From NCBI GenBank assembly GCA_017858325.1, contig JAFMBT010000008.1, positions 1 to 57,827 of the forward strand: a DNA stretch of 57,827 nt, in the 5' to 3' direction. Both the position numbers and the translations under genes were made by a program. The notes under the pieces are model-generated. The model had not been told where the DNA came from, did not search any database, and saw only the letters and a program-made list of their open reading frames with translations. The DNA is from Candidatus Planktophila sp. (GTDB lineage Bacteria; Actinomycetota; Actinomycetes; Nanopelagicales; Nanopelagicaceae). Of the stretch, positions 18,237-27,816 are shown piece after piece; the first letter of the stretch is position 1; every line of letters starts with the position of its first letter.

Positions 18237-19385
18237 CTATAGAGCCAGCATTCGCTCAAGTGCTAGTTGAGAGAATTGCTTGACTCGGGGATCTACCTTG
18301 ATCTGATTGACCACATGTCCTGCAACCAAAGATTCCATCACCCAGACCAGGTGAGGCAGGTCAATACGATTCATAGTTGAGCAATAGCAGAGAGTTTTAT
18401 CCAAGTAGACAATATTTTTATCAGGATGGGCTTTAGCTAGCCGAGATACGAGATTGAATTCAGTTCCGATCGCCCAGGCGCTGCCACTTGGTGCGTTTTC
18501 AATAGTCCTAATTATAAATTCGGTACTGCCCACAACATCTGCATTGGTGACCACTTCATGTGTGCACTCAGGGTGGACCAGTATTTTTACTCCAGGAATT
18601 CTTGATCTCACATCGTCAATTGACTCTTTAGAAAAACGCCCATGGACCGAGCAATGTCCTCGCCACAGGATTACCTTGGCATTTTCTAACTCCGCAGCCG
18701 TTAGACCACCCATCTCCTTCCATGGATTCCACAGCACACAATCATCGAGTGAGAGTCCCAAACTTTGCACGGCGGTATTTCTACCTAAGTGTTGGTCGGG
18801 CAAGAAGAGCACTTTGGAACCCTGCGTAAATGCCCACTCCATTGCCGCCTTAGCATTTGATGATGTACAGATGGTTCCACCATTTTCTCCAGTAAAGGAT
18901 TTAATAGCGGCAGAAGAATTCATATATGTCACTGGGATTGTCTGGGATGCAATTCCAAGATTAGTAAGCGTTTTCCAACAGGCATCGACTTGCGATGCTG
19001 TTGCCATATCCGCCATCGAGCAACCAGCTGCAAGGTCGGGCAATATCACCTGTTGTTTTTCGCTGGTGAGGATGTCAGCACTTTCTGCCATGAAGTGCAC
19101 TCCACAGAAAATTACAAACTCAGCCGTCTCTTGTTTTTGAGCAGCTTGAGCTAACTTAAATGAATCACCAGTGATATCTGCAAAGTTGATCACTTCATCG
19201 CGTTGATAGTGGTGGCCAAGAATGATGGCCCGATCACCAAGAGCTGCTCTGGCGACGCGAGCCCGCGACACTAGTTCAGGGTCACTCGCATCAGGCACTT
19301 CGCCAGCACATGTCACTCCTCGCTCGGAGAGTGGGTCTGATTGAGATCCCAGGAGCAGGAGGTTGGTCACGTTACTCGTTGACAT
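18237..19385 (-). CDS. nadA: Quinolinate synthase
   Basis: A 382-residue iron-sulfur enzyme that condenses iminoaspartate with dihydroxyacetone phosphate to quinolinate for NAD synthesis. Visible motifs are IILGHHYQRDEVI, FCGVHFMAESADIL with the first cluster cysteine, HPECTHEV with the second, and TLCYCSTMN with the third. The SAN/SSNA region TICTSSNAK is also present. nadB and nadC are not adjacent. An AGGTGAG sequence lies about nine bases before the ATG. Confidence 0.96.
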   Translation of the reverse strand: MSTSNVTNLLLLGSQSDPLSERGVTCAGEVPDASDPELVSRARVARAALGDRAIILGHHYQRDEVINFADITGDSFKLAQAAQKQETAEFVIFCGVHFMAESADILTSEKQQVILPDLAAGCSMADMATASQVDACWKTLTNLGIASQTIPVTYMNSSAAIKSFTGENGGTICTSSNAKAAMEWAFTQGSKVLFLPDQHLGRNTAVQSLGLSLDDCVLWNPWKEMGGLTAAELENAKVILWRGHCSVHGRFSKESIDDVRSRIPGVKILVHPECTHEVVTNADVVGSTEFIIRTIENAPSGSAWAIGTEFNLVSRLAKAHPDKNIVYLDKTLCYCSTMNRIDLPHLVWVMESLVAGHVVNQIKVDPRVKQFSQLALERMLAL

Positions 19386-19431
19386 ATGCCTATTCTCACC
19401 TATAAAAGTCGCAAATGTGAAGTGACGCTAG

Positions 19432-19437
19432 TAGGCT
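19432..19437 (+). promoter_or_regulatory. -10 element TAGGCT, leaderless promoter of erpA
   Basis: TAGGCT is followed by six bases and ATG at 19444. An earlier in-frame ATG at 19438 directly abuts the hexamer and would lie upstream of the predicted transcript start, so 19444 is the better start. Confidence 0.5.
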
Positions 19438-19443
19438 ATGGCC

Positions 19444-19800
19444 ATGACAACTCAAGACACATCAGTAACAACATCGACAAGCATCGCACTTACAGATGGA
19501 GCTGCAGCCAAGGTCGCTGCGCTTCTAGCTCAAGAAGGTGCAGATGATCTCTACCTCCGCGTTGAGGTTCAGCCTGGTGGTTGCTCGGGATTGAAATACC
19601 AACTCTTCTTCGATAACCGTGAGTTAGAGGGCGATGTTGTCCGCATGTTCGGTGACGTTAAAGTGATTACCGGAAAGCTGAGCGATCCTTACCTCATGGG
19701 CGCAACAATTGACTTTGTGGATACGATCGAAAAGCAAGGCTTCACGATTGATAACCCAAATGCACAAGGCTCTTGTGCCTGCGGTGATTCCTTCAACTAA
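19444..19800 (+). CDS. erpA: Iron-sulfur cluster insertion protein ErpA/HesB family
   Basis: A 118-residue A-type carrier that delivers iron-sulfur clusters to apoproteins. The three conserved cysteines are present: GGCSG near residue 48 and CACGD near the C-terminus, with GLKYQLFFD and VDTIEKQGFTI-type family segments between. Length is standard. The start was placed by the leaderless promoter. Likely clients in this window are LipA, NadA and the Rieske protein (inference). Confidence 0.93.
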   Translation: MTTQDTSVTTSTSIALTDGAAAKVAALLAQEGADDLYLRVEVQPGGCSGLKYQLFFDNRELEGDVVRMFGDVKVITGKLSDPYLMGATIDFVDTIEKQGFTIDNPNAQGSCACGDSFN

Positions 19801-19830
19801 AGCTGGGTTTTGCTTGTAGATTCTCGCTCT

Positions 19831-20805
19831 ATGAAGATAGGCGTTGCTGGGTCGGTTGGTCGGGATCACATCATGACTTTTCCGGGGAAATTCTCTGACT
19901 CAGTTGTTGTGGGTTCACTCGAAAAAATTTCGCTCTCATTTCTTGTCGATGGACTGGAAGTCCGACGCGGCGGATGTGCGGCAAATATTTGTTTTGGTCT
20001 GGCAGTTCTGGGCCATAAGCCGGTACTCATTGCAGCCGTTGGAAAAGATTGGCCGGATTACAATGCATGGTTATCACGCCACGGCGTTGACACCTCACAT
20101 GCGCGCGTATCAACCACACAATTCACTGCTCTCTTTACCGTGACAACAGATTCTGAACATAATCAATTTGCTTCATTTTTCCCTGGTGCTATGTCGGAAG
20201 CGCGCGACATTGAACTGCAACCCATCATTGATAAAGAGGGAACTCTTGATCTTCTTGTGATCTCACCGGATGATCCGTCGGCGATGCTCCGTCATACCGA
20301 AGTGGCTCGCTCGAAGGGGATTCCGATCCTGGCAGATCCTTCGCAGCAGATGGCCCGACTTTCGGGGGAGGAGATTAGAGCTCTGATCGATGGAGCTACC
20401 TATCTCTTCTTAAACGAATATGAGTTGGCGCTAGCTATTCAAAAAACAGGTTGGAGTGATGACGAAATTCTTGATCGTGTGCAATATCGTGTAGTGACTT
20501 TAGGCGCGGAAGGTTCACGAGTTGAGAGCCGTACGAATCCAACAGTTACCGTCACCTGCCCGAAAGAACGTGCCAAGGTTGATCCCACCGGAGTGGGTGA
20601 TTCTTTTCGTAGCGGCTTTGTTGCTGGTCTTGCGTGGGGACTTTCACATGAACGATGCGCACAGGTTGGTTCGATGCTCGCTACCTACGTAATCGAAACG
20701 ATGGGGACGCAGGAATACTCGTTCACAGCAACTGAATTTTTGGATCGCTTTGAGGGTGCCTACGGAACAGATGCGCGGTTAGAGATCGCTGCACACCTTC
20801 ACTAA
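19831..20805 (+). CDS. PfkB family carbohydrate/nucleoside kinase
   Basis: A 324-residue ribokinase-like kinase. The first PfkB signature region is GGCAANICFGLAVLG and the ATP/anion-hole signature with catalytic Asp is DPTGVGDSFRSGF near residue 252. The residues suit a nucleoside or sugar kinase; the position between erpA and ctaC is conserved in actinobacteria where it is often called adenosine kinase-like. I chose ATG at 19831; a TAGATT hexamer lies eight bases upstream. It overlaps the convergent aminotransferase-like gene by 27 bases. Confidence 0.85.
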   Translation: MKIGVAGSVGRDHIMTFPGKFSDSVVVGSLEKISLSFLVDGLEVRRGGCAANICFGLAVLGHKPVLIAAVGKDWPDYNAWLSRHGVDTSHARVSTTQFTALFTVTTDSEHNQFASFFPGAMSEARDIELQPIIDKEGTLDLLVISPDDPSAMLRHTEVARSKGIPILADPSQQMARLSGEEIRALIDGATYLFLNEYELALAIQKTGWSDDEILDRVQYRVVTLGAEGSRVESRTNPTVTVTCPKERAKVDPTGVGDSFRSGFVAGLAWGLSHERCAQVGSMLATYVIETMGTQEYSFTATEFLDRFEGAYGTDARLEIAAHLH

Positions 20806-21825
20806 AGATTTCACGAGCTCATCAATTTCATCGTGACTATGGCTATCGCGAAACCTTATTCGGATCGCACCTTCGGTAGGTAACCCCATGGCAGCAAGAA
20901 CATGGCTCGGCGCTAAATCAATGGGGGAGCAGGCAGAACCCGCTTCAACGGTAATACCCATTGCATCTAGATCACGTACAACCATTTCACTTATCGTATT
21001 GGGCAGGATCACTGTCAAAAGATGCGGTAGGCAATCATCTAATTCACCCACACAGATACTTCCAGGTATGGCCTCGACAATGGCAAGTCGAAAGCGGTGA
21101 TTGAGCTCGCGTAGATGTGCGCGATCTTCTGAGAAGTTTTCAAGGGCAACTGATGCCGCTAGCAGTAACGGGAGTGAGTAACCACCGGGAGTTCTAATAG
21201 GCGCGATATGAGGAAGTGGATAGCGCCATCTCTGGGAATTGCGTACCGCCATAATTGCTATTCCTGCTGGTCCACCCCACGATTGGGCCGAAAAGATGGC
21301 GGCATCCCAATCTTTGCCAAGAGATATACGTGGACCTGATGTCGTTGCATCTAGCACAATTGTCTCAGCGCTCTCGGAAAGGGTTTCTAAATTCTGAAAT
21401 ATTCCAGTTTCACCGTTAGCAACTTGCAGCGATAGAACGCTGCCTCGCGAGAAACTTTCGGGAATCAATCTCCCCTTGTGATCAACTGGAATGATTCGGT
21501 GGTTCTGGTGGGTTCGCGTGAGTGCGCGGATCTTTCCGCGATCAATAGCGCTAACCACCAATTGAATATCTGGTGTGAGAAAGCCAGAGATCGCAAGAAA
21601 GGTCGCTAACTCTTCTTCACCGAGAATTTCAATTTCATCTTCTGCGATACCAAGGCCTGAAGCGATCGATTCTCGTGCCTGCGATTCAAGGATCCTAGAT
21701 CGCGTGGATGCCTGTGACAATTTCTTGGGGTCGCCCCATCCAGCATCAAAGGCTGCAGATATAGCCGAGCGAATGACCTCGGATAGGGGCGCTTGCCCGC
21801 CAAAATTTCCTGTGACACGAACCAC
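20779..21825 (-). CDS. Cysteine-desulfurase-like protein, class V aminotransferase fold, PLP lysine missing
   Basis: A 348-residue protein related to NifS/IscS. The C-terminal active-site loop is well conserved as GSACSPIDLAPSHVLAAMG, including the persulfide-forming cysteine. At the place where desulfurases read S-x-H-K with the PLP lysine, this protein reads FSAQSWGGPAGIA, so the lysine is replaced by serine; the codons are clear. The N-terminal NFGGQAPL segment is also degenerate compared with the usual AATTP. It may be a sulfur carrier, regulator or nonfunctional relic. The GTG start fits TAGCCT seven bases upstream. It is divergent from ctaC. Confidence 0.75.
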   Translation of the reverse strand: MVRVTGNFGGQAPLSEVIRSAISAAFDAGWGDPKKLSQASTRSRILESQARESIASGLGIAEDEIEILGEEELATFLAISGFLTPDIQLVVSAIDRGKIRALTRTHQNHRIIPVDHKGRLIPESFSRGSVLSLQVANGETGIFQNLETLSESAETIVLDATTSGPRISLGKDWDAAIFSAQSWGGPAGIAIMAVRNSQRWRYPLPHIAPIRTPGGYSLPLLLAASVALENFSEDRAHLRELNHRFRLAIVEAIPGSICVGELDDCLPHLLTVILPNTISEMVVRDLDAMGITVEAGSACSPIDLAPSHVLAAMGLPTEGAIRIRFRDSHSHDEIDELVKSLVKVCSDL

Positions 21826-21832
21826 CTGAGGA

Positions 21833-21838
21833 AGGCTA
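21833..21838 (-). promoter_or_regulatory. -10 element TAGCCT, leaderless promoter of the desulfurase-like gene
   Basis: On the minus strand TAGCCT is followed by seven bases and the GTG start at 21825. It lies back to back with the ctaC promoter in a 58-base divergent gap. Confidence 0.4.
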
Positions 21839-21871
21839 CTCCCACTCGTGCAGAACTTCTCACCTCCCCAC

Positions 21872-21877
21872 TATCCT
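21872..21877 (+). promoter_or_regulatory. -10 element TATCCT, leaderless promoter of ctaC
   Basis: TATCCT is followed by six bases and the ctaC ATG at 21884. No Shine-Dalgarno sequence is present. Confidence 0.5.
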
Positions 21878-21883
21878 TAGGCC

Positions 21884-22642
21884 ATGACGCCGTTCAAGGG
21901 TAAATCGCGCGCCTTGCGCTCAGGACTTATCGTCCTCCCTTTCTTATTTACCGTGACTGGGTGTTCACAAGTATCAGGTCTGGGATTTTCCGAAGGTGTC
22001 TCCAGCGTAAACGACATCTCGCTCTCGCTCTGGCAGGGATCTTGGATCGCGGCGGGAGTTGTTGGAGTTTTTACACTCATCCTTATTTTATGGCCTGCAG
22101 TTTTTCATCGCGCACATGCGTCAAAGGGTGAATTTCCAAAGCAAACTCAGTACAACATTCCAGTAGAAGTTCTCTACACCGTGATTCCATTTATTATCGT
22201 TGCGGTGCTTTTCTATTTCACCGCAGTTAAGCAGGAAGAGATTATTGAAAAATCACCAGCGGTTGCGCATGAAATTACAGTCAACGCTTTTCAATGGTCT
22301 TGGCAATTTACCTACCCTGAAGCTGGAGAGAACGCCACTGTCACCGGCACCCCAAATAAACCTCCAACGCTGGTTGTGCCAGTTGGTGAGCGCGTTCGCT
22401 ACACGATTACTGCTACCGATGTAGTCCATGGATTTTGGATACCAGCATTTATGATTCAGATGCAGAATATTCCAGGTGTGACAAATAGCCTTGAATTCAC
22501 TGCCAATGAAATTGGTGAGTATCCGGGACGCTGCAATATTCTTTGTGGCCGTAACCATTCTCAAATGCTTTTTACTATCAAAGTCGTTTCCCAAGCTGAC
22601 TATCAGCAATATCTCGAGACATTGAAGGCGAGCGTGGCATGA
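21884..22642 (+). CDS. ctaC: Cytochrome c oxidase subunit II (aa3 type)
   Basis: A 252-residue lipoprotein subunit carrying the CuA centre. The signal peptide ends in a lipobox-like VTGCSQ at about residues 23-28, two transmembrane helices follow (about 52-75 and 97-117), and the CuA ligands are in [12 protein letters not shown] near the C-terminus. The upstream [13 protein letters not shown] aromatic patch for electron entry is present. It overlaps ctaD by four bases. Electrons come from the diheme cytochrome QcrC in the actinobacterial supercomplex. Confidence 0.96.
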   Translation: MTPFKGKSRALRSGLIVLPFLFTVTGCSQVSGLGFSEGVSSVNDISLSLWQGSWIAAGVVGVFTLILILWPAVFHRAHASKGEFPKQTQYNIPVEVLYTVIPFIIVAVLFYFTAVKQEEIIEKSPAVAHEITVNAFQWSWQFTYPEAGENATVTGTPNKPPTLVVPVGERVRYTITATDVVHGFWIPAFMIQMQNIPGVTNSLEFTANEIGEYPGRCNILCGRNHSQMLFTIKVVSQADYQQYLETLKASVA

Positions 22643-24294
22643 CAACGTATGCAGAGCGTCCAACAATTGCACCCGTTCCGGGAATGGCCCCTGTCTCTAA
22701 GGGCAGGCTATTTGTTAAGTGGATAACCTCAACAGATCATAAGACGATTGGTTACCTCTACCTCTTTACATCCTTTGCCTGGTTTTTGATAGCGGGATTA
22801 CTGGCCCTTATTCTGCGAATCGAACTTACTCGCCCGGGTATGCAGTTCATCTCTAATGAGCAGTACAACCAAGTATTTACAATGCACGGCACGATCATGC
22901 TTCTCATGTTTGCGACCCCACTTTTCGTAGGATTTGCAAATGTAATTATGCCACTTCAAATCGGTGCCGCCGATGTTGCTTTCCCTCGCCTAAATATGTT
23001 CTCGTACTGGCTATACCTCTTCGGTGGTCTTATGACATTCTCAGGGTTCTTAGCACCCGGTGGCGCTGCTTCATTTGGGTGGACGGCCTACGCTCCACTT
23101 TCGAACTCGGCGTACTCTCCAGGTATCGGTGGAGATTTATGGGTTGTCGGCCTTGCAATTGGTGGACTCGGAACAATTCTCGGGGCGGTCAACTTCATCA
23201 CAACAATCTTTACCATGCGCGCACCCGGTATGACGATGTTCCGTATGTCGATTTTTTCATGGAACGTTCTGCTCACATCAATTCTCGTTTTACTCGCATT
23301 TCCGCCACTAGCAGCAGCGCTATTAGCTCTGGAGTCAGATCGCTTATATGGCTCGCACATCTTTGATCCAGCGAACGGTGGAGCAATGCTGTGGCAACAC
23401 CTCTTCTGGTTCTTTGGACATCCAGAGGTATACATCTTGGCCTTACCATTTTTCGGAATTGCAACGGAGATTCTTCCTGTCTTTAGCCGCAAACCAATCT
23501 TTGGCTATAAAGGTTTGATCGCTGCCACTATCGCAATCTCAGCCCTCTCCGTTGCAGTCTGGGCTCACCACATGTTTGCAAGTGGACAAGTTCTCTTACC
23601 GTTCTTCTCCTTCATGACATTTTTGATCGGTGTGCCGACTGGCGTGAAATTCTTTAACTGGATTGGCACAATGTGGCGAGGCCACGTCACCTTTGAAACT
23701 CCGATGCTCTGGGTAATGGGCTTCCTAGTCACATTCCTCTTCGGTGGCCTCACCGGAATTATTCTCGCTTCACCACCACTGAACTTCTCGGTATCTGCCT
23801 CATACTTTGTTGTTGCTCACTTCCACTACGTGCTATTTGGAACCGTCGTCTTTGCCATGTTTGGCGGCTTCTACTTCTGGTGGCCTAAGATGACGGGAAA
23901 GATGCTCAACGAGCGCCTCGGTAAGATTCACTTCTGGACTCTTTTCTTCGGCTTCCACATCACATTTTTGATCCAGCACTGGCTTGGAATCAAAGGATTC
24001 CCTCGTCGATACGCTGACTACTTAGCAACTGATGGATTTACGGGAATGAATATGATCTCAACAGTCGGCTCATTCTTACTCGCCCTCTCTATGATTCCGT
24101 TTGCAGTCAATGTGTGGATCACCCGAAAGAGCCCTATGGTTGGAGTGGATGATCCTTGGGGTTATGGCTCATCTCTTGAATGGGCGACCTCATGTCCGCC
24201 ACCACGACATAACTTCTTATCGATGCCACGTATTCGTTCAGAACGACCAGCATTTGATCTGCACCATCCGCACATTAAGACAGAAGGTCACTAA
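22639..24294 (+). CDS. ctaD: Cytochrome c oxidase subunit I (aa3 type)
   Basis: A 551-residue heme-copper oxidase core with about twelve helices. The CuB/heme a3 site is visible in [14 protein letters not shown], the following WAHHMF has two further CuB histidines, and [12 protein letters not shown] carries the heme ligands. Length and C-terminal tail are typical of actinobacterial CtaD. The ATG overlaps the ctaC stop (ATGA). Confidence 0.97.
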   Translation: MTTYAERPTIAPVPGMAPVSKGRLFVKWITSTDHKTIGYLYLFTSFAWFLIAGLLALILRIELTRPGMQFISNEQYNQVFTMHGTIMLLMFATPLFVGFANVIMPLQIGAADVAFPRLNMFSYWLYLFGGLMTFSGFLAPGGAASFGWTAYAPLSNSAYSPGIGGDLWVVGLAIGGLGTILGAVNFITTIFTMRAPGMTMFRMSIFSWNVLLTSILVLLAFPPLAAALLALESDRLYGSHIFDPANGGAMLWQHLFWFFGHPEVYILALPFFGIATEILPVFSRKPIFGYKGLIAATIAISALSVAVWAHHMFASGQVLLPFFSFMTFLIGVPTGVKFFNWIGTMWRGHVTFETPMLWVMGFLVTFLFGGLTGIILASPPLNFSVSASYFVVAHFHYVLFGTVVFAMFGGFYFWWPKMTGKMLNERLGKIHFWTLFFGFHITFLIQHWLGIKGFPRRYADYLATDGFTGMNMISTVGSFLLALSMIPFAVNVWITRKSPMVGVDDPWGYGSSLEWATSCPPPRHNFLSMPRIRSERPAFDLHHPHIKTEGH

Positions 24295-24314
24295 CCAGTG
24301 AAAGCGACTAGCTC

Positions 24315-24731
24315 ATGAAAGCTAACTGGCAACTTTTCTCTAGCCTTAGCATCTTCTATCTCATCATGACGGTGATTTATTGGTATGTGGGTGGCGAAGC
24401 GGTAGGAATTACAGGAATGTTGCTGGCAGCATGCCTTTCGGGCATGGTGGGCTTCTACATCTGGTTTACACAAAAGCGCATCGGTACATTGATGCCATCA
24501 GATAACCTCACCGCCGAAATAGCCGATGGCGCCGGCGAGCTTGGTTTTTATAGCCCTCATTCTTGGTGGCCGCTACCAGTTGCCCTTGCTGCGGTAGCGA
24601 TGGGTATGGGTTTAATTATCGGATGGTGGCTCACAATCATTGCGACCACTGCACTATTCTTTGGAATCATCGGCTGGGTTACTGAATATGAGAAGCCACT
24701 CGATGACCCAGCAATGACCACTTCACATTAA
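24315..24731 (+). CDS. ctaF: Cytochrome c oxidase subunit IV, actinobacterial type
   Basis: A 138-residue protein with four transmembrane helices in two hairpins (about residues 8-28, 33-53, 88-106 and 108-128) and the family segment LGFYSPHSWWPLP in the middle. This is the actinobacteria-specific subunit IV of aa3 oxidase. It follows ctaD by 20 bases, in the usual order ctaC-ctaD-ctaF. Confidence 0.92.
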   Translation: MKANWQLFSSLSIFYLIMTVIYWYVGGEAVGITGMLLAACLSGMVGFYIWFTQKRIGTLMPSDNLTAEIADGAGELGFYSPHSWWPLPVALAAVAMGMGLIIGWWLTIIATTALFFGIIGWVTEYEKPLDDPAMTTSH

Positions 24732-24743
24732 ATCGGTAAGTAA

Positions 24744-25208
24744 ATGCGCGCTGAAATCCTCTCCTTAGAATCACCCTATCTAGTGGGGGCTCGGATTGAC
24801 ATCCATGCGCCAGCCGAGAAGATTTTCTCTTATCTTTCTAATCCACATGCTCACTCACTCTTTGATGGGTCGGCAACGGTGGAGTCAGTTATCTCAGGAC
24901 CCGAACGATTATTTCTTAGTGCTCGTTTTGGAATGAATATGAAGATAAAAATTAGATATCGCATCACAAATGAGGTTGTTGAGTTCCAAGAGTCGAGGTT
25001 AATTGCTTGGCGTCACTTGATGAAATGGATCTGGAGATACGAGTTAGTGGATCTGGGTGGAGGCAATACCCAAGTGAGTGAGTATTTTGATGCAACACCG
25101 TGCAACAGGGCGCAGCTATGGTGGCTAAAGAGAACTCAATCCCTGACACGAAACCCTAAGTGGATGGCAAAATCATTAGTAAAACTTAAGGTTCTAGCTG
25201 AAGGCTGA
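24744..25208 (+). CDS. SRPBCC (START/polyketide cyclase-like) family protein
   Basis: A 154-residue soluble helix-grip protein. The segment IHAPAEKIFSYLSNPHAHSLFDG near residues 24-46 is the start of an SRPBCC ligand-binding domain, and WRYELVDLGGGNTQVSEYFDAT forms the later strands. Ligand and role are unknown. It lies 12 bases after ctaF on the same strand and may be co-transcribed, and is separated by only 20 bases from the convergent qcrB. Confidence 0.75.
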   Translation: MRAEILSLESPYLVGARIDIHAPAEKIFSYLSNPHAHSLFDGSATVESVISGPERLFLSARFGMNMKIKIRYRITNEVVEFQESRLIAWRHLMKWIWRYELVDLGGGNTQVSEYFDATPCNRAQLWWLKRTQSLTRNPKWMAKSLVKLKVLAEG

Positions 25209-25228
25209 TGAGATCCGCCGTTGGCGAA

Positions 25229-26815
25229 TTAGTGGCCTTCTAGTTCATGCACGTCGTTGAGCGTCGGCTTAGCCACTTGCTCAGCATGGGCCACTGCAAA
25301 TCGCTTACGAAGTTTTGATTTGATCAGCCCGGGCCTACGAACACCGCGTTGATCGACATCGGCTAACTCAAGTGGCGCATTTTGCTCGTGTTGGGTGAGC
25401 AGCCATGCTTTCTCAGGTGAGATTGGTTCGTGAACTTCGACGAACTCGCCAGATGGCATCATCACGAGGCGACCAGTCTCGCGTCCATGGAGAACTAATT
25501 CGCGGTCTGCTCTCTGTAGAGATAGGCAGAGACGTTTAGTAATAATAAAGGCAAGAGGAGGAAGGACGATGATTCCGATTCTACTAAACCACATAATCTG
25601 ATTGATCGAGAGATCAAAGTTTGTGGCGATGAGATCGTTTCCTCCGTTGATGAGAGCGACCAACATAAAGGTTAATGACATCACACCGAGTGCCGTGCGA
25701 TTTGGCGCATTGCGAGGACGATCTAGGATGTGATGTTCGCGCTTATCACCAGTGATCCACTGTTCGATAAACGGATAGAGCGCCATCCCCGTGAAGATAA
25801 TTCCAGGAATAATCAAGCCAGGGATAAGGATATTAAGTGAGAGCGTGTAACCAAAGATCACCGGCTCAAGAGGTGGAGCCATTCGGACAAGGCCATCTAG
25901 CCAACCCATATACCAATCGGGCTGCGATCCAGCCGTGACCTGCCCCGGAGTGTATGGACCGTAGAGCCAGAGCGGGTTAATCGATGCAACAGCCCCGAGC
26001 AGAGCGGTTATTCCAAAGACGATAAAGAAGAATCCACCTGCCTTAGCCATATAAATTGGCATCAGCGAGTAACCAACAACATTTTTCTCTGTGCGACCAG
26101 GACCTGGATATTGGGTGTGCTTTTGATACCAGACCAACATTAAGTGAACTGTGATCAGGGCCAAGAAGATGCCAGGCAGGATCAAGACGTGCACAATGTA
26201 AACGCGCGGTATAAATATAAACCCCGGAAATTCTCCACCGAAGGCGAAGAATGCAAGAAATGTTCCTATAACTGGAATTGCCTGGATGATCGCATGTGCG
26301 ATGCGAACTCCGGTACCAGAGAGAAGATCATCTGGCAGCGAGTAGCCAAGGAATCCTTCGACAATTGCAAGGGTCAGAAGGCCCACGCCAAGGATCCAGT
26401 TGAATTCACGAGGTTTACGGAAAGCTCCCGTAAAGAAAACGCGCATCAAGTGGACAACAATTGAAGCTATAAAAATCAGGGCGGACCAGTGGTGGATCTG
26501 TCGCATAAGGAGTCCGCCTCGAACTTCAAAAGAAATCTCAAGGGCGGAGGCATATGCGGCAGACATTTCAACACCCTGTAGCGGAACATACGCACCCTCA
26601 TAGACCACCTCGCGCATTGAAGGGTCAAACCAGAAAGTGAGGAACGTGCCAGAGAGCAACAAAATTACAAATGAGTAGAGAGCGATCTCACCCAGCATAA
26701 ATGACCAGTGGTCAGGGAATACTTTTTTGAGATTCTTCTTCATCCAGGCAGCAGCCCCTGTACGGTCATCTACATAGCTGGCTACATTTCCTGCAATTCG
26801 CTCACGTGCGCTCAT
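25229..26815 (-). CDS. qcrB: Cytochrome bc1 complex cytochrome b subunit
   Basis: A protein of about 528 residues with the cytochrome b fold and the long actinobacterial C-terminal extension. Heme-binding histidines lie in RQIHHWSALIFI and in the later VHVLILPG/TVHLMLVWYQKHTQ helices; the Qo-site loop appears as NPLWLYGPYTPGQV (the PEWY equivalent is QPDWYMGW). The ATG at 26815 is chosen because it overlaps the qcrA stop as ATGA; an in-frame start at 26830 is possible. Last gene of ctaE-qcrC-qcrA-qcrB. Confidence 0.96.
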   Translation of the reverse strand: MSARERIAGNVASYVDDRTGAAAWMKKNLKKVFPDHWSFMLGEIALYSFVILLLSGTFLTFWFDPSMREVVYEGAYVPLQGVEMSAAYASALEISFEVRGGLLMRQIHHWSALIFIASIVVHLMRVFFTGAFRKPREFNWILGVGLLTLAIVEGFLGYSLPDDLLSGTGVRIAHAIIQAIPVIGTFLAFFAFGGEFPGFIFIPRVYIVHVLILPGIFLALITVHLMLVWYQKHTQYPGPGRTEKNVVGYSLMPIYMAKAGGFFFIVFGITALLGAVASINPLWLYGPYTPGQVTAGSQPDWYMGWLDGLVRMAPPLEPVIFGYTLSLNILIPGLIIPGIIFTGMALYPFIEQWITGDKREHHILDRPRNAPNRTALGVMSLTFMLVALINGGNDLIATNFDLSINQIMWFSRIGIIVLPPLAFIITKRLCLSLQRADRELVLHGRETGRLVMMPSGEFVEVHEPISPEKAWLLTQHEQNAPLELADVDQRGVRRPGLIKSKLRKRFAVAHAEQVAKPTLNDVHELEGH

Positions 26816-27807
26816 GCTGATCGCTCCCAAAAACTCGGTCCGACTGGTTCATTAAATGGTGCCTGTGCAATGAGGAATCCTTCCGCATCGACAGTGATTG
26901 CTAATTGAGGTAATGGGCGAGCAGATGGGCCAAAGATGACCTTGGCTGCGCGCGTTACATCAAAAGTTGATTGGTGACATGGGCAGAGCAGATGCTTTGT
27001 CGTCTGCTCATAGAGCGCAACGGCACAACCCATATGTGAACAGATCTTTGAAAAGGCGATAATTCCCTGATAGGTCCATGAGAGACGTTCGGCATCTAAA
27101 TTAAATTCCTCGGGACGCAAGCGAATAAGCAGAACGGCATCTTTTGCAATGTCATTGAGTGAGTGATGATCTTTTCCAGGTGCCAACTCAGGCAGCGTCT
27201 GTGCGACTGCTCCGACTTCAAGGTCTTCTGGTCGAATCGGACGATCACCTGGATCTGTCACCAGGCGAGTCCCAGCCTTCCAACTTGTTGTACGAAGTGC
27301 GTTACCTGGCAATGGACCAAGATCTCCCAATAACAAAATGGGGGAGAGGCCAACAAGTCCGAGTGAGAGTCCGAGTGAACGTTTAATCAGTGAACGGCGA
27401 CCAAGTCCGGCAGCCGCGGCACCTTCTTTGGCGGTCGTCACAAATTCTTCCCGATCGATATCAGGTGATCTTAATTCATGACGGTAAGCGATAACCTCGT
27501 GATCTGGCATCAAAGTTTTTGCCCAGTGAACTGCGCCAAGGCCGATAAAGAGTAGAGCTGCGGCGAAACCTAATCCGAGGAGGAGTTGATGAACATTCTG
27601 CTCGCCCATAAGCGGAATAAATACGAAGAGGTCAGTTGAGATAAAGAGATATGAATAAATGAAGAGAACGGTTCCAAGAGCTGAGAGTCCAAAGAGAATT
27701 GCAACCTGGCGTTCGGCACGGTCTGCAGCTTTTGGATCGATATCGCTTTGACGCAACTTATGTTCAGGAAGTCCTGGGTCCTTAATTAACTCAATCTCAT
27801 TGCTCAT
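26812..27807 (-). CDS. qcrA: Cytochrome bc1 complex Rieske iron-sulfur subunit
   Basis: A 331-residue Rieske protein. Unlike the usual single anchor it has an N-terminal cytoplasmic segment and three transmembrane helices (about residues 37-57, 75-95 and 145-165), an actinobacterial trait. The cluster-binding boxes are CSHMGC near residue 258 and CPCHQS near residue 276. It lies nine bases after qcrC and overlaps qcrB by four bases. Confidence 0.96.
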   Translation of the reverse strand: MSNEIELIKDPGLPEHKLRQSDIDPKAADRAERQVAILFGLSALGTVLFIYSYLFISTDLFVFIPLMGEQNVHQLLLGLGFAAALLFIGLGAVHWAKTLMPDHEVIAYRHELRSPDIDREEFVTTAKEGAAAAGLGRRSLIKRSLGLSLGLVGLSPILLLGDLGPLPGNALRTTSWKAGTRLVTDPGDRPIRPEDLEVGAVAQTLPELAPGKDHHSLNDIAKDAVLLIRLRPEEFNLDAERLSWTYQGIIAFSKICSHMGCAVALYEQTTKHLLCPCHQSTFDVTRAAKVIFGPSARPLPQLAITVDAEGFLIAQAPFNEPVGPSFWERSA

Positions 27808-27816
27808 AACTATTAC

